Source: Sympetrum striolatum (lineage: Eukaryota > Arthropoda > Insecta > Odonata > Libellulidae). Taken from it: DNA of 64,000 bases. The position numbers were made by a program, and so were the translations under genes. Under the pieces are notes generated by a model. The model worked only from the letters and a program-made list of their open reading frames with translations. It ran no database searches and was not told the origin of the DNA. The DNA is taken from contig OX388350.1 of NCBI GenBank assembly GCA_947579665.1, positions 91,779,152 to 91,843,151 on the forward strand. The letters are read 5' to 3'. Positions 1 to 10,527 of the stretch are shown in pieces. Every line of letters begins with the position of its first letter. Within the stretch, counting starts at the first letter, position 1.

Positions 1-540
1 TTATTATTGTTGAACTCTAGCCAATGGGAAAGATAGGCTCATTAGCATTGCATTGGGAAGAAAAGACGACATATTATGGCAATTAAAACATTAGTAAACT
101 TTGGAAATTGAAATTAAATTGTCCACCAAATAAACACCTACTAGATTATCACAGTTAACAAGCACTAACAAAAATTACATGTTAACGTATCGGTATTGTT
201 CCTATTTTTTACAATGAAATTTAATTTTAATTCCGTAATTTTTTATGAGGGAATTCACTAAGATAAAGTTCTTCGATTGATTTCTAAAATGGACGTGTTG
301 GCAACAAGTTGAGTACATATGAATCTGCAGTTGCAGATATGAAAGAGTACAAAATAGAAGCTCTGCACCAGAAAAGGGTTCATTTGAGGGCGGGCGGAAG
401 TAGAGCGGTGAGAGCACAGTAAATGCCATCAAATGGAATTGCAAAAGCATTTCGATTGTCTTCTTGTTGTAGCGAAAATGAGATTAAGCGACGATTCCAG
501 GAATATAGCGACGAAATTTTAAGTTAAAAACCTCTTCTCA
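1..540. other. No recognised feature
   Basis: AT-rich sequence without a convincing coding region, RNA gene or repeat similarity to the rest of the window. The single short reading frame here is unremarkable in composition. Confidence 0.5.
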
Positions 541-564
541 GAGATCTGAGACTTCTATATACAT

Positions 565-840
565 ACTTTTTTACTTTCTCCCTATACGTAGTATAGAGAA
601 AGTATTGTATTCGCAAAAAAATTCGATCTCCAGGTTTCGACGGAAATAGATGTTTTGGGTCCCATAGAGCATGCTTAAGCTATTTTCCCGAACATGTCTG
701 TCTGTGTGTCTGTCTGTCTGTCTGTCTGTCTGTGGTTAAAAAGTTTGTGTGCGCTCTATCTTAAAAAGTAATTATCCGATCATTTTCAAAATTCATATTT
801 AGGATTTCCCTAACAATGCCAAGAGTTGATTAGTTTTTGG
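565..840 (+). repeat. Head of a dispersed repeat with a hairpin and TGTC microsatellite
   Basis: This block is shared, in opposite orientation, with about 7,500-7,760. It opens with a hairpin whose arms are ACTTTCTC (573-580) and GAGAAAGT (596-603), extended inward by TATAC/GTATA. A (TGTC)n run lies at about 695-733. It leads directly into the 178-bp tandem array. At 7 kb the same block sits inside a longer copy that also contains the 5' block of the 21.4-28 kb Helitron-like units, so this is probably a fragment of the same superfamily. No coding potential seen. Confidence 0.6.
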
Positions 841-1899
841 AGAATATCACTTAACCGGAAGTTACGGTTTATCCGGAACAAATTTTTGTTTCTTAAATAT
901 CTCTGTAAGAATGCAATATAGGTATATACAATTACATACAAAAGTTATAGATAATGTACTTTACTACAACTTTTGTATTAAATTTTTTTTCGTAACACTG
1001 ATTGTTTAGGAGTTATTCTTCAATAATGGTTAACCGGAAGTTGTTGTTTACCCAGAAAAGGAAGTTTTTCATACATATCTCTGTCAGAATGCAATATAGG
1101 TATATACATTTACACACAAAAATTGTAGATTATGTATTTTACTACAACTTTTGTATAAAACATTTTTTCGTAACACTGATCGTTTAGGAGTTATTCCCCA
1201 ATAATGGTTAACTGGAAGTTGTTGTTAATCCAGAAATGGAAGTTTTTCATACATATCTCTGTCAAAATGCAATGTAGGTATATACAATTATGTACCAAAG
1301 TTGTAGATAATGGTTTTTACTACAACTTTTGTATGAAACATTTTTTCGTAACACTGATTATTTAGGAGTTATTCTTCAATAATGGTTAACCGGAAGTTGT
1401 TGTTTACCCAGAAAAGGAAGTTTTTCATACATATCTCTGTCAGAATGCAATATAGGTATATACATTTACACACCAAAATTGTAGATTATGTATTTTACTA
1501 CAACTTTTGTATAAAACATTTTTTCGTAACACTGATTGTTTAGGAGTTATTCCCCAATAATGGTTAACCGGAAGTTGTTGTTAATCCAGAAATGGAAGTT
1601 TTTCATACATATCTCTGTCAAAATGCAATGTAGGTATATAAAATTATTTACAAAAGTTATAGATAATGTACTTTGGTACAACTTTTGTATGAAACATTTT
1701 TTCGTAACACTGATTGTTTAGGAGTTATTCTTCAATAATGGTTAACCGGAAGTTGTTGTTTACCCAGAAAAGGAAGATTTTCATACATATATCTATCAGA
1801 ATGCAATTTTGGTATATACAATTATGTACCAAAGTTGAAGATAATGTTTTTTACTACAAAGCTTGTATGAAACATTTTCCTGTAACACTCATTGTCTTA
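841..1899 (+). repeat. 178-bp tandem repeat, six units, alternating A/B types
   Basis: Units begin with GGAGTTATT at 1,009, 1,187, 1,365, 1,543 and 1,721, exactly 178 bp apart, preceded by a more diverged first unit from about 841. Units starting 1,009, 1,365 and 1,721 share one set of variants (TTCTTCAATAATGG and CCCAGAAAAGG). Units starting 1,187 and 1,543 share another (TCCCCAATAATGG and AATCCAGAAATGG). This gives a 356-bp higher-order period. The short open frames beginning MFRSYS in successive units are by-products of the repeat. A single unit lies at about 7,320-7,497 on the minus strand. Confidence 0.9.
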
Positions 1900-2700
1900 G
1901 AGTTATTTATATATTGCCGGCATAGGCTTATGTTTTCAATTAATACGGAGAAAGTCATGTGTTGGCCACATCAGATTTTTTATATATTTAATTACCAAAT
2001 TATACTTGTGTACTTCTTTTCACATTAACATTTTTCACAATAACTGTAATTGTGTAATGTTCATAATTTTTGTGTGACTCTAATAAATTGATTTGAACCA
2101 CCGAATAAATTTGAACTTTGATAGAATAATATAGACTATTGAATGTGTAGTTACAAATCATAATTATATCGCTCATATTTTATATAGTTGTTTTGCTCTC
2201 TGTGAATTGGATTTTTGAAGGAGGTAAACTTCAATTATAATGTTTGTTGCCAACCTTATTGATAGTGGGCACTATTTTTATTGGCGAACCGTATGTTCAT
2301 TTATAAGCCATCCTAAGGGGACCCTTAAAATTATTTACGAATATTTTACTCCTGTGGATACTTTTTCGTAAGCTTTATTTATTTTTTTTAATCCATAACA
2401 AATATTTTCCGTTCCTTAATTCATATTACTTTTCGCTATAATTTTAAAACTAGATCTATTTTGCACTGCAGGAAGGAAAAGGAGACTTTTAAGTTTGCTC
2501 CAAATAAAGATGCTTTATATTCATAACGAACTCTGTTTGGGAGTGACGACGAGGAAAGGCAACAAGACGAGGGGAAGGTAGGTTTTGTGTCGAGATCCAC
2601 TTTCTTTTCCATTAACTGATGCTTCGTTCTGTCTTCTACATTATGGATTGAATACATAGAAGAAGAAAGAAAGACGTGAGCAAGTAGAGGAAATTTGAAG
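1900..2700. other. No recognised feature
   Basis: AT-rich sequence following the 178-bp array. I see no coding region, RNA gene or clear repeat in it. Confidence 0.4.
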
Positions 2701-2710
2701 TCCTCAAGTC

Positions 2711-2911
2711 ATGCGCCTATCCAATATTGATGCTATATTAGGATACGCTTTTCCTATTAATGAAAGATGGCGTGTGATCGTTTTAGATATGAGACACCGT
2801 AAAGTTGAAATAATAAAGAAACGAACTAATATAAGTAATTTCTCGTTTTTTAATCGCGCAGTTTCAAAGTGGAATAATTTGGCTGCCTTTGAGTCAAATC
2901 GCAATTGATGT
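2711..2911 (+). mobile_element. Relic of non-LTR retrotransposon ORF C-terminus
   Basis: A 65-codon frame contains VEIIKKRTNISNFSFFNRAV followed by SKWNNLA. This arrangement (R-T...F-F-x-R-x-x-x-x-W-N-x-L) is typical of the very end of the reverse transcriptase ORF in CR1/Jockey-type LINEs, where a surface-exposed tail precedes the stop. Upstream RT motifs are absent, so this is a short 5'-truncated piece. The neighbouring sequence (2,915-3,330) is an unrelated repeat. Assignment rests on the tail motif only; a chance resemblance is possible. Confidence 0.5.
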
Positions 2912-2914
2912 TTA

Positions 2915-3335
2915 TAATGGCGTTGACGAATTTCACGTGGGTATTGCCTGGCGGACTACCAGGAATCAAACCAAGATCTGTCTGATGAACTTGCCGCTAA
3001 ACTGCAAAAATTCATGCGTTCATTTTATCTGTTATCTGAGAAAATTTGTGCATTCATGGTTGATCCAAGGCTGATTCATTTTGATGGAAGTTGAATTACG
3101 TAAGGTACTACGTACTAATTGTGTACCATGCATTAATTAAAAAAACGTAGAAAAAGAACTTAACTTAAATTCTGTTTGGTGAGGATAACAAAATATATCT
3201 ATGTAATTAAAATAGAATAGACGAAACATAATACGCATATAATAAAAAGCAGAGAAGTTCACACACGAAAAGCAATCCACCACAAACGTAGAGCAACGAT
3301 ATCCTAACGTCATTCAAGGATATGATTGCATTTCA
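2915..3335 (-). repeat. Partial copy of the 24.5-24.8 kb Helitron-like block
   Basis: Read on the minus strand, 3,090-3,335 matches about 24,560-24,810: the run around ATATCGTTG...GGTGGATTGCTTTTCG, then CTTTTTCTACGTTT and TTAATTAATRC. It shows the 21.4-28 kb unit is dispersed and not confined to one locus. The lower-coordinate part (2,930-3,085) carries a weak GGTTTGATTCCTGG motif like the modular repeats. No coding function inferred. Confidence 0.6.
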
Positions 3336-3354
3336 TTTGTAGATATTGGATCCA

Positions 3355-3492
3355 GGAAAAAGTTCCGCGGGAAAAAGTTCCGCCGGAAAAAGTGCCGCGG
3401 AAAAATTGCCGCGCGGAAAATGTTCCGCCGGAAAAAGTTCCGCGGGAAAAAGTTCCGTCGGAAAAAGTGCCAAGCGGAAAAAGTGCCGCGGC
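3355..3492 (+). repeat. 15-bp GC-rich minisatellite, about nine units
   Basis: Successive units of GGAAAAAGTTCCGCC with variants (GTTCCGCG, GTGCCGCG, ATTGCCGCG). Each unit contains a short inverted motif GGAA...TTCC, so single strands can fold. It is notably GC-richer than its surroundings. Confidence 0.85.
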
Positions 3493-3865
3493 TAATTAAT
3501 GAACCTAAAATTTATGGGAAAAATTGAAAAAATTAGTGTAAGAAGTAAGATGAAATGCAAGTCTAATTCTTTGTAAATATGTAATTAGATAGTTGCACTT
3601 AACAGTGGACTATTCGGATAGCACCGCGGGGTTGTGATTTACCAGGAATTAACCAAATATTTGTCAATAGTCAAATAAACGGTTTTCATTTACGCAAAAG
3701 CTACTTAAAGTTTTCAAATAAAAATATAGCCATTGTTCAGAAGTCCGTTATAAAATGAGAACTCAACCACACGCTAAGATTGTCATCAACGAAAAGGAAA
3801 ATAATTCAGTTTCGTTATTAACGAAGTCATAAACTGGTAATTGAACCCTTGAATTTTATATAATA
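3493..3865. other. No recognised feature
   Basis: AT-rich spacer between the minisatellite and the Helitron-like unit; nothing recognised. Confidence 0.4.
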
Positions 3866-3970
3866 ATCATTGATGTGTCTATCTATTATATATAAGTATA
3901 CGTTTCTCCGGATATACCTATCTATTATATATAGACGTTTCTCCTGATATACCTATTGATATATACTCTT
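3866..3970 (+). repeat. Terminal microsatellite-like piece of the modular repeat
   Basis: Contains two copies of the CTATTATATATA...CGTTTCTCCNGATATACCTA segment (about 3,885-3,955). The same segment borders modular-repeat copies at 17.5, 18.65, 20.4, 29.2 and 32.1 kb. It directly abuts the captured RTE fragment. Confidence 0.65.
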
Positions 3971-4397
3971 CCTCTGCTTTGTGGATTACGAACAGGCCTT
4001 CGACTCGGTAAGTACCTCCTCCACTCTGAAAGCTTAGAAGAATCTAGGGATAAATTCTGAGTACATACATCCGTCTCTTGCACAGTATATATGAGAATGC
4101 CACAGCTTCTGTAATGCTGCATGAGGAGACTGATGAATTCAAGATTGAGAAGGGAGTTCGACAAGGTGACGGTCTATCTCCCATCTTGTTCACAGCCTTT
4201 TTAGAAGAAGTTTTTAAAACCCTTGATTGGGAAGAGAATGGCTTAAGAGTAAATTGAGAATTCATCAGTCACCTCCGTTTTGCAGATGATATAGTTCTCT
4301 TTACAGCCATCGCATAAGATCTAACTTCAAGACTTGAAGAACTAAACACAGCGGGGCAGAAGAAAGGATAAATCTAACAAAAACAAAGGTAATGTAT
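3971..4397 (+). mobile_element. Internal fragment of an RTE-type reverse transcriptase (decayed)
   Basis: The translation closely follows part of the 54.9-57.3 kb element: FVDYEQAFDS (catalytic Asp region), then EKGVRQGDGLSPILF, then SHLRFADDIVLF (catalytic FADD box), ending at the TKTKV region. In-frame stops interrupt it (after ESLE-type residues near 4,036, at GLRVN*EF near 4,256, and at IA*DL near 4,315), so it is dead. It lacks both the 5' half and the normal 3' tail; LINE insertions normally keep the 3' end. It sits between a modular-repeat terminal piece and modular-repeat modules, which suggests it was picked up as a filler segment and did not retrotranspose here. Confidence 0.9.
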
Positions 4398-5310
4398 TCT
4401 TTTGCATGCCAGAAGGACCCGATGTCCCGATTTTTTTCATAGGGATGCATTGTGGGGATTTTCGGAATTTTTTGAGGCACTTCTCGCAAATTTAGAGAGT
4501 TGAAATTCGAAACTACAAAGTCATCCTCGCAGATTATTCTTGGTTCGACGCTGAGCCAGGGCAAATATTCTGCTATTTAAAATGCATTTTGGCGATTTTT
4601 AAGTTTTTTATGCCCTCCCATTAACTTGGAAACTAAAAACCCGGCATGTGAATAGAGATCACAAATACATTTCTTATACGCTCTTTTACGTTTCCCTGAT
4701 GGCACTTGGTTCGATCCCATTTACATATCTCCATGAATTTCAAATGATGATATTGGAGTCTCATTTTAAGACCTTCCTGGTATGATATCGACTTCAAAAT
4801 TTGAATTAAATATGTTTTATTTCTTCCAGGGCATTTTATGTATTCACATCTTCCGAAAGGTTCTGGGTTCGACACCAGGAGTCTCTACCATTGAAACGTC
4901 TCTACATTTGAAATTGAGGGCGGAAATTTCAAATTTTGTATGATTGATTTACCGAGAATGAGGAAATTCTATGACCATGAATGTGAACAGAAGTAATGAA
5001 TGTTTCATAAACACTGTAAATCTTTTAACTTATGGTCATCGGTTAGACGCCTGGGCACGATTTGCATTCTACCATTCAATTAAATGCAAATACGGAATTT
5101 CGTTTCAAGGCATTCCCGATAATCAACTTGGAATCTTAGAAGTGGTCAGATTATCCAAAAACAAATAGCAATTTCATCTTTAAAAAGTCCTGGGTTCGAC
5201 ACCATGTCACTTGGATACAGATTCGATTTTATAGAAAAATTTGGGTTCCTATATCCTTAACTTATAGTACTTTAAACATATGCTTGCAGTATGCAAGCTA
5301 CTTTTATTTG
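4398..5310 (+). mobile_element. Helitron-like modular repeat, diverged copy
   Basis: Modules in the same order as in the 17.6-33.2 kb copies: T-arm-like motifs GGTTCGACGC (4,542), GGTTCGATCCC (4,708), GGGTTCGACACCAGG (about 4,865) and GGGTTCGACACCA (about 5,192), each followed by pyrimidine-rich and ATGCAT-containing spacers. It ends with the perfect hairpin GCTTGCAGTATGCAAGC at 5,282-5,298. More diverged than other copies, so probably older. Non-coding. Confidence 0.75.
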
Positions 5311-5513
5311 TATTTGTATACGTATCTTATATAATAATCACCGATGTGTATATATTTATCTATCAGATGTCACTAACTCCCGTAAGAAATACATGGGAGA
5401 AATTTTCGAACATTAATTTCATGCACTTCCCGACGTGATAGGATTATAGATTTTTGGGAGTCGTTGAATGTCCATAGGAGTGTTTTATATTGATATTTGT
5501 TTGTCCAAGTATC

Positions 5514-5541
5514 CTTTACCTGTGCCATTTTTACCGCGCAC
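5514..5541 (-). repeat. Inverted-repeat terminus of a small DNA element
   Basis: On the minus strand this begins GTGCGCGGTAAAAATG and continues to ACAGGTAAA. The same terminus occurs at 6,240-6,267 and, in opposite orientation with a changed edge, at about 5,789-5,828. It looks like a terminal inverted repeat of a small non-autonomous element. Confidence 0.5.
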
Positions 5542-5544
5542 CCA

Positions 5545-5790
5545 TATCCATGCTACAGTTCGCATTCGAAGCGTTACACCGCTTCCTAAAGATAAATAAG
5601 TGCATGAATTGCAAGAAAGATTTCTTTTTATAGACAATAAAACATTACAAGCAACTGAAGAGGAGGGCAGAATAATTATTTTCTCCACTGATAAACAGTT
5701 TGAAAAACTTGCCAGTGCTTCAGCTTTGTACATGGATGGAAATTTCCTTTTTAACCCCACCACTATTCATGCAGCTTTACGTAGTTCGTG
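5545..5790 (+). pseudogene. Broken MULE/FLYWCH-type transposase, N-terminal catalytic part
   Basis: The frame (open from 5,600; an in-frame stop at 5,597-5,599 lies just upstream) reads ERFLFIDNKT, then EGRIIIFSTDKQFEKLASAS, then YMDGNF. In MULE-domain transposases and the animal FLYWCH-type genes derived from them, this is the stretch R-x-x-I-F-(A/S)-T...x-x-x-DGTF that carries the first catalytic Asp. The upstream VTPLPKDK also fits the family's linker. The remaining catalytic core (about 200 residues) is missing; the frame runs into an inverted-repeat element at about 5,789. The C-terminal part reappears at 6,268-6,701. Non-functional relic; family call is confident, exact clade is not. 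Confidence 0.8.
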
Positions 5791-6267
5791 CGGAATCCAG
5801 GTAAAAATGTCACAGGTAAAAATGCCACCCAACTCTGCCCATCGGCTTTTAGCCAACATTATCCTTATGTGCAGAGACTGTGACAACAATTATATACGAT
5901 TTAATTAAAGGAACCCCACACCCCACTCAACCCATCCGCTTTTAGCCAAAGTTATCTTTAAGTGCCAAGTGAAAACAATGCCGCTATGCGATCTAATAAT
6001 TATGGCATGTTCCATTGTCAATATGGCCTTAAACGTTATCAAATGGTGTATTAGAGCGTAAGGATGATTGGCATTTAACAAAATTGTTGCATTCTATATA
6101 GGAGTAACTACAACAATATGAGCCATTGTCAAAATGGTTATGTCCTCCCGCGAAAATTCTGATGTGACATTTTTACCGCCCATAGAACTTCAGTGTTATT
6201 ATTTACCGTGGCATTATTACCTATAAAAAAGTGTAAAATTTTTACCTGTGACATTTTTACCGCGCAC
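5789..6267. mobile_element. Small inverted-repeat element (MITE-like) inside the transposase relic
   Basis: The left end carries GGTAAAAATGTCACAGG (about 5,801) and the right end its reverse complement (about 6,244-6,260). Both are preceded outward by GTGCG, although the left copy has a few changed bases between. Flanks CGGAATCC (left edge) and CGGAATGTCC (right edge, 6,268) could be an imperfect 8-10-bp target duplication of MULE size, but the left one overlaps the changed edge. Internally there is a direct repeat of about 40 bp around GCTTTTAGCCAA (near 5,847 and 5,938). No coding capacity seen. Confidence 0.5.
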
Positions 6268-6701
6268 CGGAATGTCCACGAGGCTGTTATTGCCTGGGAG
6301 GATAAAACCAACAACAGCACCGAAGGTTAGTTTTTATTGCATTTAAAATGTATCGCTGTTCATGTTTAGACTTGTAAATATGTATTTGTATTTACGCCCT
6401 TATAAATAAAATAATAAATTATTTTGTTTCAGGTTGGAAAAACAGATTCAGCTATCTAGTGGGGATGAAACACCCAACAATTTGGGTTTTAATTAAGAAA
6501 ATGCAACAAGAATTGGCCGTAGACTATACGAAATTAGAACAAATCAACGTCGTGCCGGTTTCAAAACCAAGGATTCGTCCAGCATACGCGACGCTCCAGT
6601 AAACGTTAAGAAATATCAGCATTGGATTTATAAACAATTCTAGAAACTTGGAACAGTTTTTAAGGGCTGTCAGCCATAACAATAGATTGTGCCTGCAATA
6701 A
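6268..6701 (+). pseudogene. MULE/FLYWCH-type transposase, C-terminal exons
   Basis: First segment (6,268-6,325) reads VHEAVIAWEDKTNNSTEG. A 107-bp intron with GT...AG borders (6,326-6,432; acceptor TTGTTTCAG) joins in frame to WKNRFSYLVGMKHPTIWVLI and onward. N-N-x-x-E-G-W-x-x-x-F...H-P-x-x-W is the hallmark of the C-terminal part of these transposases. An in-frame TAA at 6,600-6,602 interrupts it, after which the frame continues (RNISIGFINNS, then RNLEQFLRAVSHNNR) to 6,699. So the gene was spliced and is now dead. It lies in the same orientation as the N-terminal part at 5.6 kb, with the middle of the catalytic domain lost. Confidence 0.8.
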
Positions 6702-6855
6702 TTTCATTGTTCATAATGTTTTTATATTTTAAATAAACAATATAATCTAATCGAGCATTTATTTTAGAATTTAAGAGGGAAAATGACGAAAAAGGGTAAA
6801 TTCGCAGTTTTTATACAAAAATCAAGGGTTTAATCTCCAATTTGGAATTCGGAAT
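6702..6855. other. No recognised feature
   Basis: Short AT-rich gap between the transposase relic and the next repeat. Confidence 0.4.
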
Positions 6856-7930
6856 TCTAGTCCGTTACTCCGTTTCTATTTGTAAGATTGATTATGTAAA
6901 TAAATACATATAGATTCAGTGTAGATTTTTCAACTTCATCCTCGAATAATCTCACTACTTACATGACTTTTCTGTTCATCTTCGTTGATACATGGTCTCT
7001 TATCCTCTACATAAAATTATGTTATTACAGTATGTATTTACGATTGATTCCCGTGCAGTTATTTGCTGTTCATTTTGATGAAAGTTTGATTTTCAGTGAT
7101 AACATACATAGAAAGAAAAATTAAAAAATATTCAAAATACAATACACTTTCATCACAGCGTATGAAATGAGGATTGTAAACAAATTTGTATTCGATGTAA
7201 ATAATGGTCGTTGCCATAGAATTAATCTTCGAAAGGAGGAGAAAATAACGCAGTAAATTGGCGTTAAAACTAAAATTTTGAGCCGGAATGTTAAAATCAA
7301 TCGCAAGAAAAGAAAACTTTGATCTGACAGAGATATGTATGAAAAACTTCCATTTCTGGATAAACAACAACTTCCGGTTAACCATTATTGAGGAATAACT
7401 CCTAAACAATCAGTGTTACGAAGAAATTTTTCATACAAAAGTTGTAGTAAAGTACATTATCTATAACTTTTGTATGTAATTGTATTTACCTACGGTACTT
7501 CCAATTAAGCGATAATCATCAAAACTAATCAACTATTGGCATTGTTAGGAAAATACTAAATATGAATTTTGGAAATGATCGGATAATTAATTTTTAAGAT
7601 AGAGCGCCCACAAACTTTTTCACCGCAGACATGTTCGGAAAAATAGTGAAAACGATCTCTATGGGCCCCAAAACATCTATTTCCGTCAAAATCTGGAGGT
7701 CGAATTTTTTTGCGAACACAATACTTTCTCTGTACTACGTATAGGGAGAAAGTAATAATCCTCTCTGGACTCAAACCTAGGACAAAATCTGAGGATTTTC
7801 GATTTTTCCCCGGGTTGGGTGTGAATTTTAAATCTCCCCTGAAAATTTCAGTCTTCTAGCTCGATTAGAAATAGCCAAGTAGTTTGTGTCAATGAGTCAG
7901 GAAAGTAGCTTTATTTATAAAAAAGTAATA
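6856..7930 (-). mobile_element. Helitron-like unit, minus strand, deleted copy
   Basis: Reading from 7,930 downward: a 5' block like those at 21,414 and 23,632 (CTGACTCATTGACACAAA, then TCGAGCTAGAAG); the ACTTTCTC/GAGAAAGT hairpin (7,723-7,753); the block shared with 565-840; a single 178-bp unit (7,320-7,497); then a long stretch matching about 21,700-22,150, including the TATA-box region (CTGAATCTATAT near 6,910). It then jumps to a trace of the Cys exon start (AATAGAAACGGAG near 6,870). It therefore links three repeat blocks that are separate elsewhere. No 3' hairpin found. Confidence 0.75.
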
Positions 7931-8000
7931 ATAATAATAATAATTCTTTAATGAAGTTCACCACCCTGAGATTTATAATAATAATAATAATGCATCATTA
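7928..8000 (+). repeat. AAT-type microsatellites
   Basis: Two short (AAT)n runs at about 7,928-7,943 and 7,975-7,992, just outside the Helitron-like unit. Confidence 0.8.
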
Positions 8001-9650
8001 GTGATATCCTTATTAAAATAATGCATTCTTGTAGTTATGAAACATCTGTATTGTGATGGTAAATAACATTGTATTTTTAACGAGTATCGCTTTGCATTAT
8101 TTAAATAATAAATTAATTTCTTAAGTATTTAGTTATAATTTAGTGTAATTTTATTTTATGGAACAGTTTTTAATTATTCATGGTGAACAAATTGAACGAA
8201 ATATTCAGGTCTCCACAAAAAAATTAATTTCATTTAAAGTTTAAATATTATTAGACGGTTCCACGAAGTGAAGACAGAAACATTCCACTATGTATAGTAT
8301 TTCATTAATTCTGAATAGTTTTGTTATCGTAATTAGAATATTAATCTAACTGTAACGAATTGGCCAATAATGATAATATTTTTAAATGTTGATGAGGGCA
8401 AGAACAGGTGAAGTAACTTTAAAGCTATCCGTGAAGGCTTTCAACTCCAGTAGAAAGACCCATTGGAATCTTCCACATTTTTTCGGTCTTTTGTGAGGTT
8501 CAGAAGTTCATCGTTGACATGAATTTCAAATTTTCAGAATACGAGTGTATTTCCTTACACGGAAACACGAATTGGGACAATCGCTTTTCTTTTGCTCTCC
8601 ATCAAAGTGTGTTTTGCTTTTATTAGAGTGTCGTACCTTCATATAATCTACTTTACTAGCGGTCATCTGTCTAAATGGGATGCTCTTGCGTTTAATACCA
8701 AAATGCTAAACTGAGAGATTATAAATCATCCAAACAAATCCATTCTAGAGTTGAATTGACGTATGTTGAGTTCTTATCTTCCTCTTCAGTTCTTCATGAA
8801 AACTATCCCTCCATATACGGTATTAATAAAATTACTTAATTAAACGATACAGATTTATTATCATGGTACTTATTAACGTGTAAAAAATCCAGAGCAAAAC
8901 AAAACTTTTTATATAATAATAATTACGATGATAATTTCAATGAAGTGGTCTAGTAAAAGTTTGGTTACGCTACGAATTTTTCACTTAATTAACTTTTCTC
9001 TATTTTTCCTTTTCTTTACTCTGTAACTTTGGGTACCTAATGCGAGCGATTTGATAAAATATAAAATTTAAAAATACGAAAATTCAAATTCACCGTATTA
9101 TAATTCATTTAAATTAATCGTATTGGTTTTGTCTTCCCTCGATTTTACTTCATTTTAGATGTTGGTCTTCCCAATAATTTTAATTTTTTAAAGTCTGATT
9201 GAAATTTAAATGAAAAATCCATCGATTGTAGTTGCATCAAAGCCCTCTGCTTAACTTTCCTTCCCTGTATCTGGTTGTTAGGATGGCTGTTATCTGGTTG
9301 TCATCGCTTCTTTTGGGCAGTATTCTTCGTTGCATATTCTCTTGAAAAAAACGCATATACTCTACGAAAACGTATTTTAGGCAAAATTGAGTTCATGAGT
9401 ACCGATTTAACATTCATGCGATAGCAATTATACTGTCAGGTGGACCAAGGATCAACATAAACGAAGAATATCGGTATGATTAGAAGTCGAATCCAGGTGT
9501 ACAACTTTCCGGAATTTGCGTATTTCTCCGCTCTCTGTCATGGCGGTATTTTTCGCTTACTTTTATCCTATTTTTTATGATTTTAAGGCTTCAGAAGGGT
9601 TACTACCTTTACCTCATATTTATCAATAGATTTCATTTCCCTGCCCTGAT
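8001..9650. other. No recognised feature
   Basis: About 1.6 kb of AT-rich sequence with no convincing reading frame, RNA gene or repeat shared with the rest of the window. Confidence 0.4.
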
Positions 9651-9654
9651 AAAG

Positions 9655-9730
9655 AGTGAACAAATGGGTGAAAAGCATTCACTAACCAGCAGTAGGACTG
9701 CTTGGTGAATCATTCTCATCTTCCCCCAAA
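9655..9730 (-). mobile_element. RTE 3' UTR fragment
   Basis: The run around GCATTCACTAACCAGCAGTAGGACTGC matches 55,085-55,120, the 3' region of the RTE element on the minus strand there. Same orientation, no coding part. A small dead fragment. Confidence 0.65.
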
Positions 9731-10520
9731 TGCAATTACGATTAGCTTGTTTAATGAAATTTATCCGTACGCCTCACCAATTCGGATGTCCGGGAGGTAT
9801 AACAGAGATCCATCACGGGGAAAACCAGCAATTCGCAACTTACAGCTGCTGAATGAAGCGACGTGAGAATGTGACAGAATATGCAAACTCAGAAAAATAA
9901 GCGTTACTCTGTTTAGAGTCTATGCAACAAAGAAGAAGAAATTTTAAACTTCTTCTCGGAGTGACTAAGAAGTGACAAGGGTCCCAAACGAGAAGAGAAG
10001 GGTTTGGAGGCCCCAAAATCTCGGCTTTTCCCATAAAAATTCGTTACGTGGATTTTTGGAAATTTTGTTTGTTTATTTTACCCTGAGAACACTTTTCTCG
10101 TTTTCCGCAACCCATTCGTAGAGATTTAGTTTTTCAAGACTTAGTGTGCGCATTGACGTTGTCCATATTAGACAATTTATAGTGTTGACAACTCATAGAT
10201 TATATTCACCTTGATTAGACCTTTTTTAACATTTTTTTTCGTATAAGTGAAAGTTTCTGCGGTTATTTTCAGTTCCTAACGGAGTGTGTGGCAGTATTTG
10301 ATGGATTCGATACGGGATTTGCTGTGAAGTGCCATTTCCTCAACTTCACGATTTGGCTCAATTCACACTAGATTTATTTTAGTATATTATAATGTCATAG
10401 AGCCGGAATAATTCCTTTACGAATTGAATGTTTGTATGTTTTGACGCAGAATTTAATTTGGAAAGCAACCTTTTGAAAGGCAAGAAATCTCGCTTGTGTT
10501 TGGAAATTGAATTTACAATG
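9731..10520. other. No recognised feature
   Basis: No supported coding or structural feature found. Confidence 0.4.
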
Positions 10521-10527
10521 ATATGTT

